The position numbers were made by a program, and so were the translations under genes. A stretch of DNA of 34,620 nt from an uncultured beta proteobacterium. GTDB lineage: Bacteria; Pseudomonadota; Gammaproteobacteria; Burkholderiales; SG8-41. Every line of letters begins with the position of its first letter. The first letter of the stretch is position 1. Positions 26,234 through 33,536 of this stretch are shown piece after piece. The notes under the pieces were generated by a model that made no database searches, was not told where the DNA came from, and was given only the letters and a program-made list of their open reading frames with translations. Location of the stretch: positions 29,761-64,380 of the forward strand of contig CADECM010000023.1 in the NCBI GenBank assembly GCA_902825845.1, written 5' to 3'.

Positions 26234-26237
26234 GGTT

Positions 26238-26264
26238 GGTGGGGCTCCTGTTCCTTACCCCACC
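26238..26264 (-). promoter_or_regulatory. Hairpin displaying the ntrB ribosome-binding site
   Basis: In the transcript GGTGGGG and CCCCACC form a 7-bp stem around a 13-nt loop that contains AGGAG, the ntrB Shine-Dalgarno. This could modulate ribosome access or couple it to translation of the upstream gene. Confidence 0.45.
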
Positions 26265-26276
26265 ATGAGCAAGAAG

Positions 26277-26294
26277 CAGGCCAGATTCGGCCTG
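26277..26294 (-). terminator. Weak hairpin after the DUF4124 gene
   Basis: CAGGCC-GAATCT-GGCCTG is a perfect 6-bp stem 8 bases after the DUF4124 stop, followed on the minus strand by CTTCTT rather than a T-run. It may be a partial terminator or an RNA processing/stability element reducing ntrBC expression. Confidence 0.35.
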
Positions 26295-26301
26295 CCGGCG
26301 C

Positions 26302-26787
26302 CTAACGCATATTGCTCATCTCTCGCTTGAGATTGGCAACATTGTCTTCGTGCAGCTTGACCTTTTTTTGATAGGGCTCCAGGCGATCCAGCATGCGCTG
26401 GGCATTGCGTTCGCTGCCCAGACGGATGTTTTCCTGTTCGGCCAGTTCGCGTTTGGCGTCCTGCAAATTCTTCTGTTCGTTGATGAGTTCGGTTTCGAGG
26501 ATGCGCTTGCGGTCGTTGTCGCGCTGTTGTTGCACCTGCGGCGCGACTTTGGGGAAGCTTCCGGGCGAGGGCTGCGCCTCTCTGCCGCGATTCGTGGCCG
26601 CACCGCCCGGCGGTGGCGGAGATACCACGTTCGGCGTCACCGTTATCTGCGTGCACTTCTTCTGCTTGGCTTCGACCGGATCGCTGGTAAACAGCACATC
26701 GCCGCCGGGGCTGACGCACTTGTAAATATCCGCCTGCAACGGGCCCGCAGCCGCAATCAGGAACAACAGTGCCATCACTCGTTGCAT
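26302..26787 (-). CDS. DUF4124 domain secreted protein with C-terminal coiled coil
   Basis: This is a 161-residue exported protein of unknown function. From the ATG at 26787 (GGGGAA about 6 nt upstream) it has a signal peptide, MQRVMALLFLIAAAGPLQA. A DUF4124 domain follows (DIYKCVSPGGDVLFTSDPV, about 20-38, with Cys at 24 and 45). A Pro-rich linker SPPPPGG comes next, then a long Gln/Glu/Arg-rich helix (about 87-158) predicted to form a coiled coil. The frame also opens at 26859, but the extra residues destroy the signal peptide. It lies between glnA and ntrB, an arrangement I recall from other Betaproteobacteria. The unit has an NtrC box upstream, so a link to nitrogen status is likely but its role is unknown. 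Confidence 0.88.
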   Translation of the reverse strand: MQRVMALLFLIAAAGPLQADIYKCVSPGGDVLFTSDPVEAKQKKCTQITVTPNVVSPPPPGGAATNRGREAQPSPGSFPKVAPQVQQQRDNDRKRILETELINEQKNLQDAKRELAEQENIRLGSERNAQRMLDRLEPYQKKVKLHEDNVANLKREMSNMR

Positions 26788-26830
26788 CGAATTCCCCACG
26801 AAATTGCCGGTTCGGAAAATAACGTCGCAT

Positions 26831-26859
26831 ACTCTAGGTGGTTGACCGACAGACTTCAA
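26831..26859 (-). promoter_or_regulatory. Sigma-70-like promoter of DUF4124-ntrB-ntrC
   Basis: On the minus strand TTGAAG (26854-26859), a 17-bp spacer and TAGAGT (26831-26836) form a reasonable promoter, with transcription starting near 26824. I found no GG-N10-GC sigma-54 element in this interval. Confidence 0.5.
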
Positions 26860-26869
26860 GTTGCAAACG

Positions 26870-26900
26870 TAACTATCTGTTTTTAAATATTAATTTAGTT
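26870..26900 (+). promoter_or_regulatory. IHF-like AT-rich motif, copy 8
   Basis: TAACTATCTGTTTTT matches YAANNNNTTGATW with two mismatches. It lies between the NtrC box and the putative -35 of the DUF4124-ntrBC promoter, where DNA bending between activator and promoter would make sense. Confidence 0.45.
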
Positions 26901-26917
26901 TGCACTATTTTGGTGCA
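26901..26917. promoter_or_regulatory. NtrC binding site upstream of DUF4124-ntrB-ntrC
   Basis: TGCACTATTTTGGTGCA matches the canonical NtrC dyad (TGCAC, 7-bp centre, GTGCA) exactly. It is centred about 85 bases upstream of the predicted transcription start, suggesting autoregulation by NtrC. Confidence 0.8.
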
Positions 26918-26953
26918 TATTAATTCTACGCTGCTTGTCCTCATCGCGGGCAC

Positions 26954-26983
26954 AAAAAAAGCGGGCCAAGGCCCGCTTTTTTT
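26954..26983 (-). terminator. Bidirectional Rho-independent terminator after glnA
   Basis: GCGGGCC and GGCCCGC form a 7-bp GC stem with a 2-nt loop, extended by seven A on one side and seven T on the other. It follows the glnA stop by 14 bases and should end glnA transcription. This also separates glnA from the DUF4124-ntrBC unit. Confidence 0.93.
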
Positions 26984-26997
26984 GACGCCAACTGCGT

Positions 26998-28410
26998 TTA
27001 CAGGCTGTAGTACAGCTGAAATTCCAGCGGATGCGTGGTCATGCGGAAAGCGGTGACTTCTTCCATCTTCAGCGCGATGTAGGCATCGATCATATCGTTG
27101 GAGAACACACCGCCGCGGGTAAGGAACTCGCGGTCATTGTCCAGATGCTCCAGTGCCATGTCGAGCGACGAGCACACGTTGGGCACCTTCTTCGCTTCTT
27201 CGGGCGGCAGATCATAGAGGTTTTTGTCGACGGGGTCGCCAGGATGAATCTTGTTCTGCACCCCATCGAGGCCTGCCATCATCATCGCGGTGAACGCCAG
27301 ATACGGATTCGCGGTGGGATCCGGGAAGCGCACCTCGATGCGGCGCGCCTTCGGGCTTTGCACAAACGGGATGCGGATCGAAGCCGAACGATTGCGCGCG
27401 GAATAGGCGAGGTTGATCGGCGCCTCAAAGCCGGGCACCAGACGCTTGTAGGAATTGGTGCCGGGATTGGTGATCGCGTTCAGCGCCTTGGCGTGCTTGA
27501 TGATGCCGCCGATGTAAAACAGCGCGAATTCCGACAAACCGGAGTAGCCATTGCCGCTGAACAGATTCTGGCCGCCTTTCCAGATCGATTGATGCACGTG
27601 CATGCCGGAGCCGTTGTCGCCAACCACCGGCTTGGGCATGAAGGTCGCGGTCTTGCCGTATGAATGCGCCACGTTGTGCACGGTGTATTTCAGAATCTGG
27701 TTCCAGTCGGCGCGCTTCACCAGGCTGGTGAACAGCGTGCCGATTTCGCACTGGCCGGGCGCCGCGACTTCGTGGTGATGCACTTCGACCGGCACACCCT
27801 GCTCTTCCAGCGCGAGGCACATGGCCGAGCGGATGTCCTGCAGCGAATCCACCGGCGGCACGGGAAAATACCCGCCCTTGATCGGCGGTCGATGGCCCAT
27901 GTTGCCGCCCTCAAAATCTTCGCCCGACGACCATGGCGCTTCGCTGGACTTGATTTTGACAGACGACCCGGACATATCGACGTTCCACTGCACCGAATCA
28001 AAAATGAAGAATTCGGGTTCCGGACCAAAGTAAGCCGTGTCACCAAGGCCGCTGGATTTCAAATACGCTTCGCCGCGCCGCGCGAGCGAACGCGGATCGC
28101 GGTCGTAGCCTTTGCCGTCGGAGGGCTCGACCACGTCGCAGGTGACGATCAGCGTCGGCTCGTCGGTAAACGGGTCCATGCGCGCCGAATCCGCATCCGG
28201 CATCAGCAGCATGTCGGACGCCTGAATGCCCTTCCATCCCGCGATCGACGAGCCGTCAAACGCATGGCCGTCGGTGAATTTGTCCGCGCCGAACATCTTG
28301 CTCGGCACGGAAACATGCTGCTCCTTGCCGCGAGTGTCGGTAAATCGCAGGTCGACAAACTTGACCTCATTGTCCTTGATTGTCTTCAATACATCGGCGG
28401 CATTAGCCAT
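26998..28410 (-). CDS. glnA: Glutamine synthetase type I
   Basis: GlnA makes glutamine from glutamate, ammonia and ATP in a dodecamer. It has 470 residues from the ATG at 28410, which has GGAG about 9 nt upstream; the frame continues upstream only through the leader. Motifs include [12 protein letters not shown] (51-62), EPEFFIFD with metal-binding Glu, [12 protein letters not shown] (264-275), [17 protein letters not shown] (315-331) and the adenylylation loop [15 protein letters not shown] with Y399. This is the GSI-beta form controlled by GlnE adenylylation. It has its own sigma-54 promoter with NtrC boxes upstream and a strong terminator downstream. Confidence 0.98.
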   Translation of the reverse strand: MANAADVLKTIKDNEVKFVDLRFTDTRGKEQHVSVPSKMFGADKFTDGHAFDGSSIAGWKGIQASDMLLMPDADSARMDPFTDEPTLIVTCDVVEPSDGKGYDRDPRSLARRGEAYLKSSGLGDTAYFGPEPEFFIFDSVQWNVDMSGSSVKIKSSEAPWSSGEDFEGGNMGHRPPIKGGYFPVPPVDSLQDIRSAMCLALEEQGVPVEVHHHEVAAPGQCEIGTLFTSLVKRADWNQILKYTVHNVAHSYGKTATFMPKPVVGDNGSGMHVHQSIWKGGQNLFSGNGYSGLSEFALFYIGGIIKHAKALNAITNPGTNSYKRLVPGFEAPINLAYSARNRSASIRIPFVQSPKARRIEVRFPDPTANPYLAFTAMMMAGLDGVQNKIHPGDPVDKNLYDLPPEEAKKVPNVCSSLDMALEHLDNDREFLTRGGVFSNDMIDAYIALKMEEVTAFRMTTHPLEFQLYYSL

Positions 28411-28473
28411 TGTGTCTTTCTCCAGGCGGATTAGTGTATGCAAGTGTGCGGTACGTACATCGCTCCCTGACTG

Positions 28474-28490
28474 AGCATGAAGCATGCCAA
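28474..28490 (-). promoter_or_regulatory. Sigma-54 promoter of glnA
   Basis: On the minus strand TTGGCATGCTTCATGCT fits YTGGCAYG-N4-TTGCW with the essential GG-N10-GC spacing and one mismatch in the TTGC box. Transcription would start near 28463, about 53 nt before the ATG. The NtrC boxes upstream support it. Confidence 0.75.
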
Positions 28491-28550
28491 GCCGATGCAC
28501 GGGGTTGGCATTGTGCCACAAGCCCAATTTCTTCCAAACCCGGCAAGTTC

Positions 28551-28567
28551 GGCACTGTTTTGGTGCC
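28551..28567. promoter_or_regulatory. NtrC box 1 upstream of glnA
   Basis: GGCACTGTTTTGGTGCC is an NtrC-type dyad centred about 96 bases upstream of the predicted sigma-54 start. Confidence 0.7.
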
Positions 28568-28580
28568 CAATCGAAAATTA

Positions 28581-28596
28581 TGCCCTTTCATGGTGC
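28581..28596. promoter_or_regulatory. NtrC box 2 upstream of glnA
   Basis: TGCCCTTTCATGGTGC keeps one good half-site (TGGTGC) and one altered one. It is about 30 bp, or three helical turns, upstream of box 1, as expected for cooperating NtrC dimers. Confidence 0.6.
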
Positions 28597-28611
28597 GTAT
28601 CGCCGGAAAAA

Positions 28612-28628
28612 GCCCGCGCATTGGTGCC
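28612..28628. promoter_or_regulatory. Possible NtrC half-site 3 upstream of glnA
   Basis: GCCCGCGCATTGGTGCC retains only the TTGGTGCC half. Its spacing of about 31 bp from box 2 continues the helical phasing. Confidence 0.4.
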
Positions 28629-28640
28629 TTATCGCAGCGC

Positions 28641-28671
28641 GTAAAAATATTTCATGAAAATCAGATAGTTA
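28641..28671 (-). promoter_or_regulatory. IHF-like AT-rich motif, copy 9
   Basis: On the minus strand TAACTATCTGATTTT matches YAANNNNTTGATW with one mismatch. It sits upstream of the glnA NtrC boxes and near the divergent rhodanese gene. Apart from the sites listed, the 352-base glnA-rhodanese spacer shows no other clear signal. Confidence 0.45.
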
Positions 28672-28762
28672 ATAATTCCCGCCAGTCTGCTCCTGAATTT
28701 CTGAAGTCATCTCAAGTTGTGCTCGGTTAAACTCCGCCACTGGCCATCCAACAACACCCAAC

Positions 28763-29212
28763 ATGAACATTGACCAAATACTCGCCAGCGCAAAACAGCG
28801 CGCACAAAAAATGAGCTTGCCCTATGCCGGCGCGCTCACGCCGCAGGAAGCGTATGCCCTGATGCAGCAGCACACCAAAGCCAGGTTGGTCGACGTGCGC
28901 ACGCGCGCCGAATGGGACTGGGTGGGGCGTGTGCCCAACGCGGTGGAGGTCGAATTCCTCAGCTACCCGGGCAATATTCCCAATGACGGGTTTCTTGAAG
29001 AACTGGAGCAAAAAGTGGCCAAGGACGCACTGCTGCTGTTTCTGTGCCGCAGCGGTGGCCGCTCGCACAATGCCGCGGGCTTTGCGGCCGAAGCCGGTTT
29101 TGCACACGCCTACAATGTGCTTGAAGGTTTTGAAGGCGACCGCGACGCCAATGGCCAGCGCAACAAAATCGGCGGCTGGCGCGCCGCGGGATTACCGTGG
29201 GTGCAGGGATAA
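28763..29212 (+). CDS. Rhodanese-like domain protein
   Basis: This is a 149-residue single-domain cytoplasmic sulfurtransferase-like protein. The rhodanese domain spans about 23-147. ARLVDVRTRAEWDWVGRVP is the conserved CH2A-type region and FLCRSGGRS (93-101) is the active loop with nucleophile C95. LEGFEGDRD near the C-terminus is common in this subfamily. It could carry persulfide sulfur for thiamine, Fe-S or tRNA modification, but the partner is unknown. It is divergent from glnA. The ATG lacks a clear Shine-Dalgarno, and a TAAACT -10-like box lies at 28728-28733. Confidence 0.92.
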   Translation: MNIDQILASAKQRAQKMSLPYAGALTPQEAYALMQQHTKARLVDVRTRAEWDWVGRVPNAVEVEFLSYPGNIPNDGFLEELEQKVAKDALLLFLCRSGGRSHNAAGFAAEAGFAHAYNVLEGFEGDRDANGQRNKIGGWRAAGLPWVQG

Positions 29213-29330
29213 GACCACCCGCTTAAAACACAACGCGGGCCGCGTCTGCGCGCCTGGCCGGCGTTGTGCCGTTGCCGTTGTTGCTGTCGTCCGCGCTGCG
29301 GGCGGCAACGATTCCCTGGCCTGCGGCAGA

Positions 29331-29864
29331 CTAGCCGTGCGGCTTGGTCATGCGCGGCGTGAATGGCGCATAGACGCGGCCGGCGCCTGCCGCGGCCGTT
29401 TTCGCGGCTTCAAGGTCAGACGCCTTTAACACAACAATCGCGCGATACGGTGTTGTGCGGTGCAGCCCCACCGACGTCAACCACAGCGGCGTCTGCGCGA
29501 ACGGCAGTTTGCGCTGCGGGCTGTCGCTGTCAAGGGCATAAATCCACTGTCCCGCGTTCACCATGGGTACCTCATCGGCACCTTCAAACAGATTTCGCGT
29601 CCACAATTGATAGTCGCCGTGAAAGCGCACGCTCTGGCTGCCACCGCCGCCCATATTTTTGTAGGCCGGACTGTCGTAGACCGCGGCCGATTGCACCGCA
29701 TACATCGCCAGAAAGCGCGGCGGCGTTTCATCGGCGGCCTTGAAGCGCTGCGCGCTGCCAAAGCCGGGCACCGCCAGCAGCTTGTGCAAATAATCCGCAT
29801 ACCACGCATGCCACGCCGGCTCGGTCTGCGGATTGGCGAAAATATGATCGACCATGTAAATCAT
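29331..29864 (-). CDS. Conserved hypothetical protein, possible dimeric alpha-beta barrel
   Basis: This is a 177-residue soluble protein. The N-terminal half reads like a ferredoxin-like dimeric alpha-beta barrel (MIYMVDHIFANP, then a helix WHAWYADYLHKLL, then PGFGSAQRFKA, then FLAMYAVQS and SPAYKNMGG). A second, degenerate copy may follow. Similar proteins are annotated as EthD-like or DUF4286-like, but I cannot fix the family. The ATG at 29864 has GAGGG about 8 nt upstream. It is isolated: the rhodanese gene converges on it, and the MFS gene ends 182 bases upstream. That spacer holds no recognisable feature. Confidence 0.75.
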   Translation of the reverse strand: MIYMVDHIFANPQTEPAWHAWYADYLHKLLAVPGFGSAQRFKAADETPPRFLAMYAVQSAAVYDSPAYKNMGGGGSQSVRFHGDYQLWTRNLFEGADEVPMVNAGQWIYALDSDSPQRKLPFAQTPLWLTSVGLHRTTPYRAIVVLKASDLEAAKTAAAGAGRVYAPFTPRMTKPHG

Positions 29865-30046
29865 GTGACTGTCCCTCGGGCAGCGCGCGCGATCGCACGG
29901 GTTTGTGGCAATGCATCGCTGTCAATGATACACAAACGTCATGTTTTCGCGCGCAATCGCAGCCACCCGGTGACCAGGGGCGAACGCTTGCCCGGCATCG
30001 TCCGTATCTGCCTGTCGGACGGCAGCGCGCCAGCGTGCCGGCAATC

Positions 30047-31258
30047 TCAGGCCAGATAATGTTCGCCCATCGCATCCAGCCGCGGGGAATGGGGAATTGC
30101 CATCACGATCAGCGCGGCAATGCCGGTCGCCACTGCCGCCGACACCAATATCCACGCCGGCGCCAAACTCTCCGCCAGCACGCCGCCGAGCGCGGTGCCG
30201 CCGCTGATGCCGCCCAGCAGACAGGTGCCGCCCCAGGTAAAACTTTCCGCAAGCTTGCCGTGCGGCGCCAGCCGCGACAGCAGCAGCGACTGCGTGGCGA
30301 TCACGCTCGCCATCGGCGCACCGGCGACGATATTCACCAGCATGTAAAGCGCCACGTTGTCCACCGGCGCCACCAGCAGCGAGCCGGCGGCCATGAAGCC
30401 GAGCGCGATCGAAAACTGCCTGCGCAGCGGCGCCCGCCAGTGCCACGCACCGTAAGCGAATGCGCCGAGCGCACTGCCGACGCTCGCCAGCGCCAGCGCA
30501 ATGCCGGCGGCGGCGGGCATGCCGCGCTTGGTGGCCCATGCGGTGACACCCACTTCGTACAGGCCGAACGCCACCGAGTAAAACAGCGTTGCCGCGAACA
30601 ACACGACCATGCCCGGCTCGGCAAATATCGCCCAGCGACTGCCCGCGCCGCGCGGCCGGATCTCCCAGTCGCGAATCACCGGCGTGCGAATGAACCACAG
30701 AGTGCCAATGCCGGCACTCAGCGCGGCGAGCAGCACCGCGCCCGCCGGTATGCCAAACGCCAGAAACAGTGCCACCAGCGCCGGGCCGATGACAAACACC
30801 GATTCGACGATCACCGAATCGACGGAATACGCGGTCTGCAGCAACGCCGGTTGGGTGAGCACGCGCGGATACAATGTGCGCATGCAGATGGTGATGGGCG
30901 GCAACGACGCGCCCGCGAGGTAGGCGCACAGCGCAACAGCCGCGGTATGCGCACGCATGAGCACCAGCGCCACCAGCGCAATCAACATCACCGGATAAAT
31001 CAGCGCGCACAGCCGCAACACGGGGCGCGGTCCGCCGCGGTCGATGGCGCGCCCAATCAACGGCGATACCGTGGCCAGCCCCAGCACGTACAGCGCGCTG
31101 GCGACACCGGCCTGGATGAATGACCCGGAGGTGGTCTGAACCAGCAGCAGGATTGCAAACCCTGCGATGCCGATCGGCAGACGCCCGGGCACCGAAGCGA
31201 GCAGGGTGGCGTGGATCGCGGGCACGCGAAACAGATCGCGATACCTATCCAGTAACAT
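30047..31258 (-). CDS. Major facilitator superfamily transporter
   Basis: This is a 403-residue inner-membrane protein with about 12 hydrophobic segments. The loop after helix 2 carries the MFS signature as GRAIDRGGPRPVLRL (about 69-83). A central hydrophilic loop (RTPVIRDWEIRPRGAGSRW) separates the two six-helix halves. The substrate is unknown; the sequence is broadly like sugar-efflux or drug-efflux MFS proteins. The ATG at 31258 is embedded in an IHF-like motif and lacks any Shine-Dalgarno (the preceding bases are GTTTAAAATCAAT). It starts 18 bases after the uppP stop, so it probably depends on read-through from uppP. Confidence 0.9.
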   Translation of the reverse strand: MLLDRYRDLFRVPAIHATLLASVPGRLPIGIAGFAILLLVQTTSGSFIQAGVASALYVLGLATVSPLIGRAIDRGGPRPVLRLCALIYPVMLIALVALVLMRAHTAAVALCAYLAGASLPPITICMRTLYPRVLTQPALLQTAYSVDSVIVESVFVIGPALVALFLAFGIPAGAVLLAALSAGIGTLWFIRTPVIRDWEIRPRGAGSRWAIFAEPGMVVLFAATLFYSVAFGLYEVGVTAWATKRGMPAAAGIALALASVGSALGAFAYGAWHWRAPLRRQFSIALGFMAAGSLLVAPVDNVALYMLVNIVAGAPMASVIATQSLLLSRLAPHGKLAESFTWGGTCLLGGISGGTALGGVLAESLAPAWILVSAAVATGIAALIVMAIPHSPRLDAMGEHYLA

Positions 31259-31281
31259 ATTGATTTTAAACGATTTTTATT
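31253..31281 (+). promoter_or_regulatory. IHF-like AT-rich motif, copy 10
   Basis: TAACATATTGATTTT exactly matches YAANNNNTTGATW and continues AAACGATTTTTATT. It spans the end of uppP and the start codon of the MFS gene. The core is identical to the copy inside rsmA. Confidence 0.55.
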
Positions 31282-32101
31282 CAGGCCACGGAATCGCGCC
31301 CGAATACACGGTGGCGAGGATCACCACGCCGAACACGATGCGGTACCACGCAAACGGCGTGAAATCGTGCGAGGCCACGTAGCGTATCAGCCAGCGTATG
31401 CAGGCGAATGCCGAGACAAACGCAGTGATCGATCCCACCGTGAAAAAACCGATGTCGTCCGTGCTGAGCAAGGCGCGATTCTTGATCAGGCTGTAGCCGC
31501 CCGCGGCCACCAGTGTCGGCACCGCCAGATAGAACGAAAACTCGGTGGCAACCTTGCGCGACAGGCCGAACAGCATGCCGCCGATGATGGTCGCGCCCGA
31601 GCGCGACGTGCCGGGGATCAGTGCGAAGGTTTGCGCGATGCCGACCTTGAGCGCGTCCTGCCACGTCATATCGTCGACCTCCAGCACCCGCGGCGGGGGC
31701 GGGTTGGGCCGCCGCTCCACCCACAGAATGATCACACCGCCGATGATGAATGCCAGCGCCACCGGCACTGCAAAAAACAGGTAGCTCTTGACCAGCCCGC
31801 CAAACGCAAGACCCATCACCGCCGCCGGCACAAAGGCGATGATCAGGTTGGCGAGAAAGCGCTGTGCGGCAGGGTCACTGAATGCGCCGGCCGCCACGCT
31901 GATAAAGCGCCGCCGGTACTCCCAGACCACGGCCAGCATGGCGCCGGTCTGGATCACGATTTCGAACACCTTGGCCTTTTCGCTGTGATAGCCGAGCAAG
32001 CCGCCGGCAAGGATCAAATGTCCGGTGCTGGAGATCGGCAGGAACTCGGTGAGGCCCTCGACGATGCCGAGGATTACCGCGATAAGATAGGATTCAGCCA
32101 T
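31277..32101 (-). CDS. uppP: Undecaprenyl-diphosphatase UppP (BacA)
   Basis: UppP dephosphorylates undecaprenyl diphosphate to recycle the lipid carrier for peptidoglycan and other glycans, and its overexpression gives bacitracin resistance. It has 274 residues with about 8 membrane segments. The catalytic motifs are [17 protein letters not shown] (12-28, with E15, E19 and H28) and PGTSRSGAT (163-171, with R167). No Shine-Dalgarno is seen before the ATG. A TAGCAT -10-like box lies about 22 bases upstream. The gene runs into the MFS gene downstream. Confidence 0.96.
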   Translation of the reverse strand: MAESYLIAVILGIVEGLTEFLPISSTGHLILAGGLLGYHSEKAKVFEIVIQTGAMLAVVWEYRRRFISVAAGAFSDPAAQRFLANLIIAFVPAAVMGLAFGGLVKSYLFFAVPVALAFIIGGVIILWVERRPNPPPPRVLEVDDMTWQDALKVGIAQTFALIPGTSRSGATIIGGMLFGLSRKVATEFSFYLAVPTLVAAGGYSLIKNRALLSTDDIGFFTVGSITAFVSAFACIRWLIRYVASHDFTPFAWYRIVFGVVILATVYSGAIPWPE

Positions 32102-32155
32102 GCGCGCTCAAAAATGGGCGCATGCTATCACACGCGCGCCGCCGGCAAACCGGCC

Positions 32156-32539
32156 CTACAATCCGTGCGGGGAATGCGGCGCCGGCTCGCGCAGGGCGTC
32201 GCGCAGCGCACGCCGGGTCTCGGCTTCCAGCGTTGACAGCAGCGCGCCCATCAACGCCGTGCCGCGCACCGACAGGTCGCGCTGAATCTGCCCGGCGCGG
32301 CGTTTCAGCGCTTCCGATGGCCGCGCCTCTTCGCCGCGCGCGGCGGCCGCCATTGATTCGCGCAGATGTTCGAACAGCAGCGTCACATCGTCATCTCGGA
32401 TCACGCCCTTGAGCAGTGCCTGCGCGGACAGGCTGTCAAAGGGCTGGTCCGGTACTTCGCTCTGCGCGTGGGCCGGCAGCGTGGCCGGCACGGCCATGGC
32501 AACCACCGCGGCAACGACAATCCAATGACGAACAGTCAT
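32156..32539 (-). CDS. Small secreted hypothetical protein
   Basis: This is a 127-residue exported protein of unknown function. I chose the ATG at 32539 because GGAGG lies 7 nt upstream and because it begins a clean signal peptide (MTVRHWIVVAAVVAMAVPAT, then LPAHA). The frame also opens at 32611. The mature part is short, mostly helical and rich in Arg, Glu and Ala (LLFEHLRESMAAAARGEEAR, then a C-terminal helix LSTLEAETRRALRDAL). It has no Cys and no known motif. It lies between the DUF4349 lipoprotein gene and uppP on the same strand. Confidence 0.78.
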   Translation of the reverse strand: MTVRHWIVVAAVVAMAVPATLPAHAQSEVPDQPFDSLSAQALLKGVIRDDDVTLLFEHLRESMAAAARGEEARPSEALKRRAGQIQRDLSVRGTALMGALLSTLEAETRRALRDALREPAPHSPHGL

Positions 32540-32610
32540 GCTCAAACCTCCGCAGGCGAACGCTCCGACTTGCACAACGTGCGATTTTAGCCAACCCGGC
32601 GGCAACGTCA

Positions 32611-32640
32611 TAACCTATTGTTTTTAAACAACTTTATTTC
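32611..32640 (+). promoter_or_regulatory. IHF-like AT-rich motif, copy 11
   Basis: TAACCTATTGTTTTT matches YAANNNNTTGATW with one mismatch and continues AAACAACTTTATTT. It contains the stop codon of the DUF4349 gene and lies just upstream of the small secreted protein gene. It is very similar to copy 1. Confidence 0.5.
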
Positions 32641-33502
32641 GACCACGCCACCAGCGGCGGGCGCACCAGCCCACTACCGCCAACAATACAATCCACACCA
32701 TCGCCGCCGCCACAAAACTGATCAGAGCGGCGAGGCTGTGCATGAACACGCGGCCAAAACCCAGCAGCGCCGCTTTCACCGGCTCGAAAATGCTGCGCTC
32801 GATGGCGCTGCGCCGTGCCTGATAGTTGATGTCGAACAACTCGCGCTCGGTCTGTTGCGCCAGCACGCGGCGCTGCGAATTCATGCTGTCGAGTTCGCCC
32901 TGCGTTTGTGACAACTGACGCTCGATGTCGACGGCTTCCTTGATGCCCGCCTTCGGATCGGCCAGCAGCTTGCGCAAGCGGTCGCGCAACTGCGTGAGAT
33001 TGGCCATGCGCGCTTCGACGTCCACCACCTGCAGCGTTTTATCCTCGGCGCTGGTGGATTGATTGATCACGCGGCTGTCGCCGCTTTTAAGCGCCTCGGT
33101 GAACTTGTCCCTGTCTTTATGCGCGACGCGCACGCTCAGACTCGCACTCGGCGGCTGGTTATCGTTTTCTTCGCTGAAACTTTGATTGAGCACCACGCAA
33201 TCCAGTGCCTTGCAGCGCAACAGATGCGCATCCACCACGGCGCGCAGCCGCGCGCGTTCCGCTTCGATGGCGTAGCGGTGGGTGTAGGCGATGTAGCGAT
33301 TGTCGGCGGGTGGTGCTTGCGCGTCGGCGGCGGATTCGGCTTGCGCCGTCATCGCGCGGCCTGGCGGCGCCATCCCCGCTTGCGCAACAACGGCCCGGCT
33401 GACCGGGGCGCCGGCAGGCACGGGCCGTTCACTGCAGCCCGCAACCCACGCCACCCAAATGAGTGCAGCCAGCAAAGCATGGCTATGCCGGCTGCGGCCC
33501 AT
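32624..33502 (-). CDS. DUF4349 lipoprotein
   Basis: This is a 292-residue protein from the ATG at 33502, with a GTG one codon upstream as an alternative. The N-terminus is a lipoprotein signal ending in the lipobox-like VAGC, with lipidated Cys at 23. An Ala/Pro-rich linker follows to about residue 65. The DUF4349 domain includes VEARMANLTQLRDRLRKLL and a coiled coil DIERQLSQTQGELDSMNSQ. A hydrophobic segment near 256-278 (AALISFVAAAMVWIVLLAVV) and a basic tail (RRWWRGRNKVV) end the protein. It should therefore be anchored at both ends in the envelope. Its function is unknown. No Shine-Dalgarno precedes the start; an IHF-like motif occupies the leader. Confidence 0.85.
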   Translation of the reverse strand: MGRSRHSHALLAALIWVAWVAGCSERPVPAGAPVSRAVVAQAGMAPPGRAMTAQAESAADAQAPPADNRYIAYTHRYAIEAERARLRAVVDAHLLRCKALDCVVLNQSFSEENDNQPPSASLSVRVAHKDRDKFTEALKSGDSRVINQSTSAEDKTLQVVDVEARMANLTQLRDRLRKLLADPKAGIKEAVDIERQLSQTQGELDSMNSQRRVLAQQTERELFDINYQARRSAIERSIFEPVKAALLGFGRVFMHSLAALISFVAAAMVWIVLLAVVGWCARRWWRGRNKVV

Positions 33503-33504
33503 CA

Positions 33505-33532
33505 CAAATAATTGTTTAAAATCAGATACTTA
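33505..33532 (-). promoter_or_regulatory. IHF-like AT-rich motif, copy 12
   Basis: On the minus strand TAAGTATCTGATTTT matches YAANNNNTTGATW with one mismatch and continues AAACAATTATTTGTG. It fills the gap between the thiC stop and the DUF4349 start. Confidence 0.5.
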
Positions 33533-33536
33533 TGAT

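Noticed and set aside
28506..28522. TGGCACAATGCCAAC on the minus strand as a sigma-54 promoter for glnA
   Set aside because: The -24 half looks good but the GG-N10-GC spacing fails. The site at 28474-28490 fits better.
29903..31123. 406-codon plus-strand frame antisense to the MFS gene
   Set aside because: It is rich in Arg, Gln and His with no hydrophobic or domain pattern. It is the usual GC-skew shadow of a real gene.
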